Shown piece after piece: positions 44,260-52,158 of a stretch of DNA of 56,667 nucleotides; position 1 is the stretch's first letter; each line of letters opens with the position of its first letter. The notes beneath the pieces are model-generated. The model saw only the letters and a list, made by a program, of their open reading frames with translations. It was not told the DNA's origin and made no database searches. The stretch spans positions 1 through 56,667 of the forward strand of contig NZ_JAAVJH010000016.1 in NCBI RefSeq assembly GCF_012035195.1. The letters run 5' to 3'. The position numbers were made by a program, and so were the translations under genes. This DNA comes from Sphingomonas corticis (GTDB taxonomy: Bacteria; Pseudomonadota; Alphaproteobacteria; Sphingomonadales; Sphingomonadaceae).

Positions 44260-45762
44260 ATGACCGCCCGCACCAGCCGCACCCACCCGCTCCAGATCGC
44301 CACGATCCCGGTCGGCGAAGGCGCCATCGGCGTCAGTTTCTGTCCCGGTAAGCAGCAGTGTTCGGCAATGTCTGGCGTGTGGGCGCGCGATCTCGACGTT
44401 GATCTCGACGCGGTGAAGGCGTGGGGTGCGGCGGCGGTGGTGACGCTGGTCGAGGCGCACGAACTCGCCGCGCTCAAGGTCGAGCGGATGGGGGAGGCGG
44501 TGACGGCGCGCGGGATGCGCTGGTTCCACCTGCCGATCCCCGACGTGACCGCGCCCGGCCCCGCGTTCGAGGAGGCATGGCGGCGTGACGGCGCGCTGAT
44601 CCGCCAGCTGCTGCGCCAGCACGAGCGCGTGTTCGTCCACTGCAAGGGCGGGCTCGGTCGGGCCGGGACTGTTGCGGCGCGGCTGCTGGTCGAGCTGGAC
44701 CGCGCATCGCCAGATGAGGCAATTGCGCTGGTCCGCAAGGCGCGCGGGGCGGGCGCGATCGAGACACGCGAGCAGGAGGCGCATGTGCGGAGCATCACGC
44801 CGGTGCAGGATGCGGCAATTACCTACACAGCGGGGGGCTCCGCTGTAACGAGCAACGCATCCGGCAGCCGTGAGGATCGCGCGGTCGGCGCGTTGCTCGG
44901 GCTCACCGTGGGTGACGCGGTCGGCACCACGCTCGAGTTCCAGCCGCGTGACAGCTACCAGCCGCTTACCGACATGATTGGTGGCGGGCCATTTCGGCTG
45001 CCGGTCGGCGTGTGGACCGACGATACGAGCATGGCGCTTGCGCTCGCCGACAGCCTGACGGCGGGTGGCACGCTCGACCCCGAGGACCTGATGCGCCGCT
45101 TCGTGTCGTGGTGGCGCGAGGGCAGCTACAGCGCCACCGGCACCTGCTTCGACATAGGCAACGCCATCTCCGCCGCGCTCGCTCGGTTCGAGCGCAGCGG
45201 TGATCCGATGGCGGGCTCCACCGACGCGATGAGCGCGGGCAACGGCTCGCTGATGCGCCTGTCGCCCGTCGCGATCTGGGGCGTGCGCGCGGGCGAGGCG
45301 GCGACGCGCGCCGCGGCGCGCGAGCAGAGCGCCACCACCCACGCCGCCGCCGCCTGCCTCGATGCGTGCGAGGGCTACGCGCTGATCCTGCGCGCCGCGA
45401 TCCTGGGTGCGCCGTTCGCCGAGGCGGTGCGGGTAGGGGAGGGCGTCGGCGCCGACCCGATCGCCGCGATCTTGGCGGGCGGCTGGCGCGGCAAGGCTCG
45501 CGGCGAGATCAAGTCCTCCGGCTATGTCGCGCACAGCCTGGAAGCGGCGCTGTGGTGCGTGGCCAAGACGGAGAACTACCGCGACGCCATCCTGCTCGCC
45601 GCCAATCTCGGCGACGACGCCGACACCACCGCCGCGATCACCGGCCAGCTCGCCGGCGCGCTCTACGGCGCCAGCGGCATTCCGGAGGACTGGCGCAGCA
45701 AGGTGGCATGGGGTCGGCGCATTGCGAGCATGGCTCTGGCGCTGCTGAACGGCGGTAATTGA
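44260..45762 (+). CDS. Fusion of a cysteine phosphatase domain and an ADP-ribosylglycohydrolase
   Basis: A 500-residue two-domain protein with a clear AAAGGAG ribosome site. The first about 190 residues resemble CDKN3/dual-specificity phosphatases with the active-site loop VHCKGGLGRAG (C128, R134). From about residue 205 comes a DraG-type ADP-ribosylglycohydrolase: GALLGLTVGDAVGTTLE, the metal site VWTDDTSMALA, CFDIGNAISAAL, and NLGDDADTTAAITGQLAGALYG near the C-terminus. It could remove ADP-ribose and a phosphate from a shared substrate. The gene lies 45 bp before a RES/Xre toxin-antitoxin pair, whose toxin family acts on NAD+. Confidence 0.87.
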   Translation: MTARTSRTHPLQIATIPVGEGAIGVSFCPGKQQCSAMSGVWARDLDVDLDAVKAWGAAAVVTLVEAHELAALKVERMGEAVTARGMRWFHLPIPDVTAPGPAFEEAWRRDGALIRQLLRQHERVFVHCKGGLGRAGTVAARLLVELDRASPDEAIALVRKARGAGAIETREQEAHVRSITPVQDAAITYTAGGSAVTSNASGSREDRAVGALLGLTVGDAVGTTLEFQPRDSYQPLTDMIGGGPFRLPVGVWTDDTSMALALADSLTAGGTLDPEDLMRRFVSWWREGSYSATGTCFDIGNAISAALARFERSGDPMAGSTDAMSAGNGSLMRLSPVAIWGVRAGEAATRAAAREQSATTHAAAACLDACEGYALILRAAILGAPFAEAVRVGEGVGADPIAAILAGGWRGKARGEIKSSGYVAHSLEAALWCVAKTENYRDAILLAANLGDDADTTAAITGQLAGALYGASGIPEDWRSKVAWGRRIASMALALLNGGN

Positions 45763-45789
45763 ACCAACACGCTTTCAGGTGCATATAAC
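45759..45789 (+). promoter_or_regulatory. Promoter candidate for the Xre/RES toxin-antitoxin pair
   Basis: TTGAAC (45759-45764) and TATAAC (45784-45789) are separated by 19 bp. A ribosome site AAGGAG follows at 45794, eight bases before the antitoxin ATG. The -10 box is one of the best in this GC-rich window. Confidence 0.5.
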
Positions 45790-45806
45790 AGGCAAGGAGT
45801 GCACCC

Positions 45807-46157
45807 ATGCTTGCCGCTTTTCTCGACGATATCCGCGACCACGACATGATCGCGCCGCGCCGCATGGCCGAGCGGCTGCGCCTTCCCATGTCGCGTCTCG
45901 CCAAGCTGGCGCACGTCAATCGCAACACCATGACCGCCAAGCCGGAGAGCCCCGCGGTGCAGGCGAAGCTCGGCGAGATCGCGCGGATCATCGCGCGCGC
46001 GGCGGAGCTGGCTGGGGACGAGGGCCGCGCGATCATCTGGTTCCGGCATCAGCCGATTCCCGGCTGGGGCAAGACAGCCGAGGAGCTGGTGGAGGAGGGC
46101 TATGCCGGCGCCGTGATGGAGGATCTCGAGCGCATGGCTGCGGGCGTTTACTCGTGA
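45807..46157 (+). CDS. Xre/MbcA/ParS-type antitoxin
   Basis: A 116-residue protein. The N-terminal helix-turn-helix spans MAERLRLPMSRLAKLAHVNRNTM. The C-terminal toxin-binding domain has the characteristic IIWFRHQPIPGWGKTAEEL and EEGYAGAVMEDLERM. This family partners with RES-domain toxins, and the RES gene follows 42 bp downstream. It should repress the promoter upstream and block the toxin's active site. Confidence 0.85.
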   Translation: MLAAFLDDIRDHDMIAPRRMAERLRLPMSRLAKLAHVNRNTMTAKPESPAVQAKLGEIARIIARAAELAGDEGRAIIWFRHQPIPGWGKTAEELVEEGYAGAVMEDLERMAAGVYS

Positions 46158-46199
46158 CGGCGGTAAAGCAAGCCTGCGTCGCGGTTTAGCCACGCCGCC

Positions 46200-46703
46200 A
46201 TGACCTATCCCACACGCCCCTTCACCGGTCGAGCGTGGCGTATGATCTCGCCGCTCTACCATCGCGATCCGTTCTCGGGCGAGGGCGCGCGATTGTGGGG
46301 CGGACGCTGGAACATGAAGGGATGGCCCGCGCTCTACCTCGCCACCGATCACCCGACAGCGATCGCTGAGTATCTGCGCGGCTTCCCGCGGCCAGGAACG
46401 CTCGTCCCCTATGACGTGGCGGCGAACACGGTCGCCGATCTGACCGGCGACGATCCGCAGATCGCCGAGGCGCTGACGTGTGACTGGGCCGCGATCGCGC
46501 GGGTGGACGGGACGGTGCCGCCCAGCTGGGCCTTGGCGCAGGAGTTGATTGCGGCTGGTGCGGCCGGAGCGCTGGTCCCCTCAGTGCAGCAGCGCGATGG
46601 CGGGGTGAACCTCGTTCTGTGGCGCTGGCACGCGGCGGGCGGAATGGGGGAGGGCGCGGCGCTGACCCTGCTCGACCCGGATGCTGCGCTCATCGGTCGC
46701 TGA
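46200..46703 (+). CDS. RES-domain toxin
   Basis: A 167-residue protein with the RES signature: TGRAWRMISPLYHRDPFSGE, then ARLWGGRWNMKGWPALYLA and HPTAIAEYLRG, and a C-terminal strand VNLVLWRWH. The conserved arginine, tyrosine and glutamate of the family are present. RES toxins degrade NAD+ or modify targets with ADP-ribose, stopping growth unless bound by their Xre antitoxin. The nearby phosphatase/ADP-ribosylglycohydrolase fusion may be functionally linked. Confidence 0.85.
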   Translation: MTYPTRPFTGRAWRMISPLYHRDPFSGEGARLWGGRWNMKGWPALYLATDHPTAIAEYLRGFPRPGTLVPYDVAANTVADLTGDDPQIAEALTCDWAAIARVDGTVPPSWALAQELIAAGAAGALVPSVQQRDGGVNLVLWRWHAAGGMGEGAALTLLDPDAALIGR

Positions 46704-46706
46704 CCG

Positions 46707-46952
46707 CTACAGCCCGCGCACCGTCACCCACGCCAGCGCGGCGATCACCAGCGCCGCCGCGACCGCCAGGCACCCGCTCGTCGTTCGGTCTGCCCGCCGC
46801 TGCGCCCGCCCGCGCGCCGCCTCCTGCTCGGCCGGCGTCATCGCGGAGAAGCGCCGGTAGCTCCCCCGCAGCCAGCGCCACGCCGCCCACGGCAGCAGCA
46901 GCCCCGCCGCGGCGAACGCGAACAGCGATAGCGGCAAGACCGGATCGATCAT
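46707..46952 (-). CDS. Small two-helix membrane protein
   Basis: An 81-residue protein with an N-terminal membrane helix (about 5-24, LPLSLFAFAAAGLLLPWAAW), a basic loop (RGSYRRFSAMTPAEQEAARGRAQRR) and a C-terminal helix (TTSGCLAVAAALVIAALAWV). A strong AAGGAGG ribosome site precedes the ATG at 46952. It converges with the RES toxin gene, leaving 3 bp between them. Function unknown. Confidence 0.65.
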   Translation of the reverse strand: MIDPVLPLSLFAFAAAGLLLPWAAWRWLRGSYRRFSAMTPAEQEAARGRAQRRADRTTSGCLAVAAALVIAALAWVTVRGL

Positions 46953-46988
46953 CGCACCCTCCTTCGCCCGCGCGTCGGCGCGCGTCCA

Positions 46989-47254
46989 GCGCACGACCGC
47001 TCCTGTCGCGCCCCCGCTGCAACTCCCGCGCATGACCCGCCGCTACATCTGCCCCGCCTGCCGCCAGCGCCGCGGCGTGGACATCGACTTCGGCTACCCG
47101 ACACCCGAGCTGTTCGACCTCGCCGAGCGCGGCGAGGCGGTGATCGGCGGGTGCGTCCTCCCGCTGATCGGCGAGCCCGAGCGCCAGTGCCTCGCATGCG
47201 GTCACCGCTGGGCGATACGACGCCGCCGCTGACGCGCACGACCGCTCCTGTCGC
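46989..47254. repeat. Two copies of a 21-bp leader repeat
   Basis: The same 21 bp occur at 46989-47009 and 47234-47254, both on the plus strand, 22 and 50 bp before start codons. The core CACGACCGCTCCTGTCGC contains a CGAC-N7-GTCG dyad. Related sequences lie at 42312-42331 and 52676-52693. It may be a shared promoter element or regulator site. Confidence 0.6.
47032..47232 (+). CDS. Small zinc-ribbon protein
   Basis: A 66-residue protein with two CxxC knuckles, YICPACRQRR at the start and RQCLACGHRWA near the end, which should bind one zinc ion. The region between is acidic (DIDFGYPTPELFDLAERGE). It ends in a basic tail (IRRRR). It lies between two copies of the 21-bp repeat. Function unknown; nucleic-acid or protein binding is likely. 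Confidence 0.65.
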   Translation: MTRRYICPACRQRRGVDIDFGYPTPELFDLAERGEAVIGGCVLPLIGEPERQCLACGHRWAIRRRR

Positions 47255-47304
47255 TGGTGCCGGGCACCGACCCCTGCAACACTCGGCATTCAAGGGGAAT
47301 CGTC

Positions 47305-48798
47305 ATGCGCCGCCACGGCCTGTCCAAGTCCAAGCTCACCTCCTACGCGCAATGCCCCAAGCGGTTGTGGCTCCAGGTTCACCGACCTGACGTGGCGCAA
47401 TATGACGACGGCGCGGAGGCGCGCTTCGCCGCGGGGCACGCGATCGGCGACGAGGCGTGCCGGCAATGCTCCGCACGGCATGATGGGCGAGGCGTAATGG
47501 TCGAGGCCGAGCCGACCCTTGCCACCGCGCTCGCCACCACCGCGGCGCTGCTCGCCGCCGGCCACGACGCGCCGATCTACGAAGCGACGTTCGAGCATGA
47601 CGGCGTGCTGGTCCGCTGCGACGTGCTGGAGCCCGACGGGGCAGGGGGCTGGCACATGGCGGAGGTGAAGTCCTCCACCCGCGCGAAGGACTATCACCGC
47701 GCCGATCTCGCGACGCAATTGTGGGTCGCGCGCGCGAACGGCCTGCCCGTCAGCTACGCCGCGGTGCGCCACGTCGACACGTCGTTCGTGCTGGAGCGCG
47801 AGGGCGAGCTCGACGGCCTGTTCGCCGACGCCGACCTGACGCACGATCTGGCCGACGAGCTCGCTGCCGTCCCGGAGCTGGTCGCAGGTGCGCGTGCGAC
47901 GCTGGCGGCGGCGGAGCCGGCGGCGGTGCCGGGCGACCAGTGCCATGCGCCCTTCGCGTGCGAGTTCGACGCCTATTGCCGCGCCGCGCTGCCGCCCGGG
48001 CCCGAATGGCCGGTCGAGGTGCTGCCGAACGGCGCGGGCAAGAAGTGGCGCGCGGCCGGCATCGCGGACGTGTTCGCGGTCGAGGCGGGCCAGCTGAAGG
48101 GCAACGCGCGCCGCGTCCACGCCGCGACCGTCTCGGGCGCGCCCGACCACGACGCGGCCGGCGCGCGCGCGGCGATGGCGGACTGGGCGTTCCCACGCAC
48201 CTGGCTCGACTTCGAGACGATTGCTCATGTCATCCCGCGCTGGATCGGCACGCGCCCCTACGAGCAGGTGCCGTTCCAGTTCACCGCGATCGTCGAGGAC
48301 GGGAGGGGAGGGGACACGCTCCACGAATACCTCAGCCTCGACGGCACCGACCCGCGCCGCGCGTGCGCCGAGGCGCTGTGCCGCCTGCCGCGAGAGGGCG
48401 CGGTCATCGCCTACAATGCGTCGTTCGAACGCGGCGTGATCGACAAGCTCGCCGCCGCCTTCCCCGACCTCGCGCCCGTGCTGGAGAGCCTGTCCGCGCG
48501 GCTCGTCGACCTGCTCCCGGTCACCCGCAACCACTGGTATCACCGCGACCAGCGCGGCAGCTGGTCGATCAAGGCGGTGCTGCCGACGATCGCGCCACAC
48601 ATGGACTACGCCATGCTCGAGGTGAAGCACGGCGGCGAGGCGCAGGAGGCATGGGCCGAGGCGGCCGCGGACGGCTGCACGCCCGACCGCAGGGCGGCGC
48701 TCGACGCGGCGCTCAGGGCCTATTGCGGACAGGACGTGGAAGCGATGCGCGTGGTGGCGCGGGCGCTGGTTAAAACGCTTAACAACGAAGGAGCATGA
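47305..48798 (+). CDS. RecB/Cas4-like nuclease with DUF2779 exonuclease domain
   Basis: A 497-residue protein. It opens with LSKSKLTSYAQCPKRLWLQVHRPD, diagnostic of DUF2779-type RecB-like proteins. The nuclease strand is MAEVKSSTRAKDYHRADLA (D/E-x-K), and CHAPFACEFDAYC supplies cysteines that may form an iron-sulfur cluster with the first CPK. The C-terminal DUF2779 part has WLDFETIAHVIPRW, VIAYNASFERGVIDKLA and a later acidic residue, the pattern of a DEDD-type 3'-5' exonuclease. I use the ATG at 47305 preceded by AAGGGGA. Such proteins are common near defence genes. Confidence 0.8.
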   Translation: MRRHGLSKSKLTSYAQCPKRLWLQVHRPDVAQYDDGAEARFAAGHAIGDEACRQCSARHDGRGVMVEAEPTLATALATTAALLAAGHDAPIYEATFEHDGVLVRCDVLEPDGAGGWHMAEVKSSTRAKDYHRADLATQLWVARANGLPVSYAAVRHVDTSFVLEREGELDGLFADADLTHDLADELAAVPELVAGARATLAAAEPAAVPGDQCHAPFACEFDAYCRAALPPGPEWPVEVLPNGAGKKWRAAGIADVFAVEAGQLKGNARRVHAATVSGAPDHDAAGARAAMADWAFPRTWLDFETIAHVIPRWIGTRPYEQVPFQFTAIVEDGRGGDTLHEYLSLDGTDPRRACAEALCRLPREGAVIAYNASFERGVIDKLAAAFPDLAPVLESLSARLVDLLPVTRNHWYHRDQRGSWSIKAVLPTIAPHMDYAMLEVKHGGEAQEAWAEAAADGCTPDRRAALDAALRAYCGQDVEAMRVVARALVKTLNNEGA

Positions 48799-48801
48799 CA
48801 C

Positions 48802-49390
48802 ATGCAGCACGAACCATGGGTCGGGTCGAATTACGCGGGCGGACTGGATGGGCAGAAGGTTCTGATCGTCGGCTTTTCGCACTGGGGAGAGCTGGAGAAA
48901 GACAACCCAATGATCACGAAGGAGGTGGTGAACGCCTGGGCGCAAGGTGACGAGAATGCGCCGTTTTGTCCCCGCATCCGCAGCTATTTTGGCAACCCCG
49001 ACGCACAGCGTTGCCTTTGCGAACACGCTGCCGACGCTGGTGGGTGAGGCGGACCAGCGCTATGCAGAGGGCACCAAGGAGCAGCGCGACGCCATTCCAG
49101 ATCGTGCCTATGACTTAATCGAGCAACTAAAGCCCGACCGCATCTTTGTCTTTTCTCGGCGTGCTTGGTCTTTGTGGCCGCACTACACCGGCAGTCTGCA
49201 GAACGGCGTCCTACTCGTTGACGAGGGAGGGGAGTTCGATGCTGGTTCGTATTTACATGCGGATGGAGAGGCAATCGCCTTCGGGTTCCCGCACCCGCAG
49301 TTCACACCAGTCGAGCCAACCAAGCGTGCTGTTGCGGCAGCGTTAAAGGCCACGGTAGACACTTTGAGGCCTACAAACGACCATATCTGA
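48802..49390 (+). pseudogene. Frameshifted conserved hypothetical gene
   Basis: The first frame (48802-49047) encodes VLIVGFSHWGELEKDNPMIT and FCPRIRSYFGNPDAQR, then loses its sense near 49005-49020. The +1-shifted frame continues with VAFANTLPTLVGEADQRYAEG and IFVFSRRAWSLWPHYTG to a stop at 49388. The two halves look like one ~195-residue protein, distantly suggestive of the uracil-DNA-glycosylase-like superfamily. Function is unassigned. The region is less GC-rich than its surroundings. Either a real frameshift or a sequencing error separates the halves. Confidence 0.7.
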
Positions 49391-49396
49391 CGCACC

Positions 49397-49413
49397 TGCG
49401 GCATAAAACCGCA
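49397..49413. repeat. Hairpin with CATAAAA loop
   Basis: TGCGG-CATAAAA-CCGCA. The same shape recurs at 51767-51783 as AGCGG-CATGAAA-CCGCT, where the outer base pair is changed on both sides. It lies in the leader of the AAA ATPase gene. Confidence 0.45.
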
Positions 49414-49491
49414 CCCAACCGGCGGCCTTCGCGCGGTTCCGTCGGGGCGCTTCATCGGCGCCCGATGTTCTCGCCAGCAATGGAGCCGCGC

Positions 49492-51597
49492 ATGCCGCGT
49501 CGTCGTCGTTCGTCCTACCATCCTCTCGGTGCCGCCACCGATCTCTCCGAAGCCTCTGCCGCCGAACGTGCGCTGCTGCGGCGCGCGCTCGTCCGGTCGG
49601 TATCGCGCCTGCCGCAGCGGGCGCTCCGCCTCGTTGCGCCGACCGTGCTCGAATTCGTGCGCGACCAGGCGGGCTGGCTCGACGTCGATCTTGGCTCTCA
49701 CGACTTTGACGTGCTCGATCATCAGCGCGACCCCGTTGGCGATCTATCCCGCCCGGTGCTGGAGGAGGTCTGCGCCGCGCTCGCCGATACGCCGGCCCCG
49801 CCCCGCGCCGTCGCGCTGGATCGGCGGATGGACTGGCTCGCCACGACACTCGCGCTCGACGCCGTCGATCGCGCGCTGCTGGGTCTGTTTGCGCGGCATG
49901 CGCGCTTCGAGGCGTGGCGCGCGCTCGTGCGGGCGCTGCCCGGGGGCGGCCGGGGGCTGTCGCCAGGTGTCCTGTCGCTGCTGAGCGATCACACTGCCCG
50001 AGCGATCGACGCGCGCGTTTCGCCGGGGAGCCGCCTGGTCGCGAGCGGGCTTGTCACCTGCGATAGCGATGGCGACCTCGATGCGGGGCGATTTCTCGTC
50101 CGAGTCGCCGGTATGCACACCAGTGCGCCCGAGGCGCTCGCACGGCGCATGCTGCCGCCTGCGCCCGCCTCGACGCTGGGATGGGAGGATTTTTCACACG
50201 TCGCCGCGCGCGATCTCGCCGCCAACGCGATCGCCGCCGCGGCGCGTGAGAACCGCGGCGTGAACGTCCTGCTGCACGGCGTTGCGGGCACCGGTAAGAG
50301 CGAGCTCGCGCGCGCAATCGCCGACCGCACCGGGCTGGTCGCGGTGTTCGCCGGGCTGGCGGACGATGACGGTGGCGAGCCGACACGGCGTGAGCGGCTC
50401 GCGCACCTCAACGTCCTGCGCGGCCTCACCCGCACGTCGCGCCGTCACGTGATCGTCGTCGACGAGGCGGAGGATGTGCTCAACCTCATCCCGACCGACG
50501 GGCGCGAGGGCCGGTCGAAGCTGTGGCTCAACCGGCTGGTTGAGGAGGTGCGCGTGCCGACGATCTGGATCGCGAACAATCTCGATCAGCTCGAGGAAAC
50601 GGTGGTGCGGCGGATGCACCTGGCGGTGTCGTTCACCCTGCCGCCCGAGCCGGTGCGTGCGCGGGTGGTGACGCGCGCCGCTGCGGCGCGGCGCATGGCA
50701 CTGTCCGAAGGCGAAATCGCCGCGGTGGCGCAGCTTCCAGCCGCGCCGGCGGTGCTGACGAGCGCGGTAGAGGCGGCGCGGCTATCGGGCGGCGGCGGCG
50801 AAGCGGCGCGCCGGATCGGCGAAGGGCTGCTGGAGGCGCTCGGCCACCCGCCGCTGCGCGTCGTCCCGCGGCCCGCCATCTACGACCCGTCGCTGGCGCA
50901 GGCGGACCAGGATCTCGCGCAGATCGCCGCTCGCCTCGCGGCCACGCCGTCGCGCGGGTGGAGCTTGCTGCTCGCCGGCCCGCCCGGCACGGGCAAGAGC
51001 GCCTACGCGCGCCACCTCGCGCACATGCTTGGCATCGAGGTGCAGGAGCAGCGCGGCTCGGACCTGCTCAGCCCCTATGTCGGCGGCACGGAGGCGAACA
51101 TCGCGCGCGCCTTCCGCGACACCGCCGAGCGCGGCGCGATGCTGCTGATCGACGAGGCGGACACGTTTCTGTTCGACCGCCGCACCGCGACGCGATCGTG
51201 GGAGGGGAGCATGGTGAACGAGATGCTGCGCTGGATGGAGCACCACCCCGCGCCGTTCGTCGCGACCACCAACCTCGCCGACACGCTCGACCCCGCCACG
51301 CAGCGCCGCTTCACGCTGACCGTTCGCTTCCGCACGCTCACCCCCGCGCGCGCCGCGGCATTGTTCGCCGCGACGTTTGGCTTGGCGCTCCCCGCCGGCG
51401 CCCCGCCGCTGGAGGGCGTCACCCCCGGCGACGTCGGCGTGGTGGCAAAGCGCGCGGGCGTGTTGGGCGAGCGCGACCCCACCACGCTCGCCGCCTGGAT
51501 CCGCGCGGAGGCGGAGGCACGCGGGGCAGGGGGCGCCCGCACCGGCTTCCACCTGCCCGCGCGCGAGCCGGTGCCGCTGCCGCACGATCCGGCATGA
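49492..51597 (+). CDS. Tandem AAA+ ATPase
   Basis: A 701-residue protein with two AAA+ domains. The first has VLLHGVAGTGKSELARAI (about 264), HVIVVDEAEDVLNLI and TIWIANNLDQLEETVVRR. The second has LLLAGPPGTGKSAYARHLAH (about 500), MLLIDEADTFLFDRR, FVATTNLADTLDPATQRRF and an SRH-type arginine. The N-terminal 230 residues are basic and helical. I use the ATG at 49492 with GGAG six bases upstream; ATGs at 49465 and 49480 are alternatives. The fold suits a protein-remodelling ATPase. A 50-residue gene overlaps its stop, and two tiny membrane-protein genes follow. Confidence 0.82.
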   Translation: MPRRRRSSYHPLGAATDLSEASAAERALLRRALVRSVSRLPQRALRLVAPTVLEFVRDQAGWLDVDLGSHDFDVLDHQRDPVGDLSRPVLEEVCAALADTPAPPRAVALDRRMDWLATTLALDAVDRALLGLFARHARFEAWRALVRALPGGGRGLSPGVLSLLSDHTARAIDARVSPGSRLVASGLVTCDSDGDLDAGRFLVRVAGMHTSAPEALARRMLPPAPASTLGWEDFSHVAARDLAANAIAAAARENRGVNVLLHGVAGTGKSELARAIADRTGLVAVFAGLADDDGGEPTRRERLAHLNVLRGLTRTSRRHVIVVDEAEDVLNLIPTDGREGRSKLWLNRLVEEVRVPTIWIANNLDQLEETVVRRMHLAVSFTLPPEPVRARVVTRAAAARRMALSEGEIAAVAQLPAAPAVLTSAVEAARLSGGGGEAARRIGEGLLEALGHPPLRVVPRPAIYDPSLAQADQDLAQIAARLAATPSRGWSLLLAGPPGTGKSAYARHLAHMLGIEVQEQRGSDLLSPYVGGTEANIARAFRDTAERGAMLLIDEADTFLFDRRTATRSWEGSMVNEMLRWMEHHPAPFVATTNLADTLDPATQRRFTLTVRFRTLTPARAAALFAATFGLALPAGAPPLEGVTPGDVGVVAKRAGVLGERDPTTLAAWIRAEAEARGAGGARTGFHLPAREPVPLPHDPA

Positions 51598-51746
51598 GCG
51601 CGGACGATGACGCGCTCGCCGTCGCGCGCTGGCTGATGCGCGCGCACCGGCGCCGCTCGCCGTCGTGGCTCGCGCGCACCATGCGCATACCGCATCACCG
51701 CGCGGAGGCGCTGCTGGCGCGGCTCGAGGGTGACGACCGCATCTGA
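51594..51746 (+). CDS. 50-residue helical protein coupled to the AAA ATPase
   Basis: The ATG overlaps the ATPase stop (ATGA), so it is almost certainly translated. The protein (MSADDDALAVARWLMRAH, then SWLARTMRIPHHRAEALLARL) looks like a compact helix-turn-helix or helical bundle with a strongly basic middle. It may be an adaptor or regulator of the ATPase. Confidence 0.6.
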   Translation: MSADDDALAVARWLMRAHRRRSPSWLARTMRIPHHRAEALLARLEGDDRI

Positions 51747-51766
51747 CGCATGTGAGGGGCAGGCCA

Positions 51767-51783
51767 AGCGGCATGAAACCGCT
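51767..51783. repeat. Hairpin with CATGAAA loop overlapping a start codon
   Basis: AGCGG-CATGAAA-CCGCT; the loop contains the ATG of the next small gene. It matches the 49397 hairpin with a compensating base-pair change. In RNA it could hide the start codon. Confidence 0.45.
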
Positions 51784-51910
51784 CGCACTGCTCATCGCCA
51801 TTCTCGTGACCTGCTGGCTCACCGCCTCTATCGGCTGGGTAGGGCTGCTCATGCTGGTGCTTGCGACGCACATGACCGCGGCTGTGCTGCGGCTGCTCTT
51901 CGGGCGCTGA
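51773..51910 (+). CDS. 45-residue membrane protein
   Basis: Encodes MKPLALLIAILVTCWLTAS followed by IGWVGLLMLVLATHMTAAVLRLLF, which gives two short membrane helices and a basic end. Below usual gene-finding length, but the hydrophobic design and the tandem similar gene downstream support it. Function unknown. Confidence 0.5.
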   Translation: MKPLALLIAILVTCWLTASIGWVGLLMLVLATHMTAAVLRLLFGR

Positions 51911-51914
51911 CGCG

Positions 51915-52055
51915 ATGACGATCATTACTCCGCTGATCGCGCTGTTCACCCTGGTGTGGATCGGCGTCGAGGTTGGTTGGCTCTGGTCCTTCGCGATCGT
52001 TCTGCTGACGGTGGCTGGGTCCGTTTTCGTCGCCTGGCTCGATCGCCACAGGTGA
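51915..52055 (+). CDS. 46-residue membrane protein
   Basis: Four bases after the previous stop. It encodes MTIITPLIALFTLVWIGVE and GWLWSFAIVLLTVAGSVFVAW, again two short membrane helices with a basic C-terminus (LDRHR). It resembles the preceding small protein in size and layout. Its stop codon is inside the long hairpin that follows. Confidence 0.5.
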   Translation: MTIITPLIALFTLVWIGVEVGWLWSFAIVLLTVAGSVFVAWLDRHR

Positions 52056-52086
52056 CACTCTGCCGCGCGCGTCGGCAGAGTGTCAC
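52052..52086. terminator. 14-bp perfect stem-loop
   Basis: Arms 52052-52065 (GTGACACTCTGCCG) and 52073-52086 are exact complements around a 7-nt loop. Such a stable hairpin directly after a stop codon suggests a terminator, although no T-run follows. It may instead be a regulator site for the downstream winged-helix gene. Confidence 0.6.
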
Positions 52087-52129
52087 CCGCGACAAAGCCG
52101 CTCGAGCCGTCACGACAGGGATTCACCTT

Positions 52130-52141
52130 CCGTTCCCGATG
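52130..52141. repeat. Isolated iteron copy
   Basis: CCGTTCCCGATG is the exact reverse complement of the fourth origin iteron (CATCGGGAACGG), 10 kb away, 18 bp before the ATG of the winged-helix gene. Confidence 0.55.
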
Positions 52142-52158
52142 TGCTTGATTCCAACATC

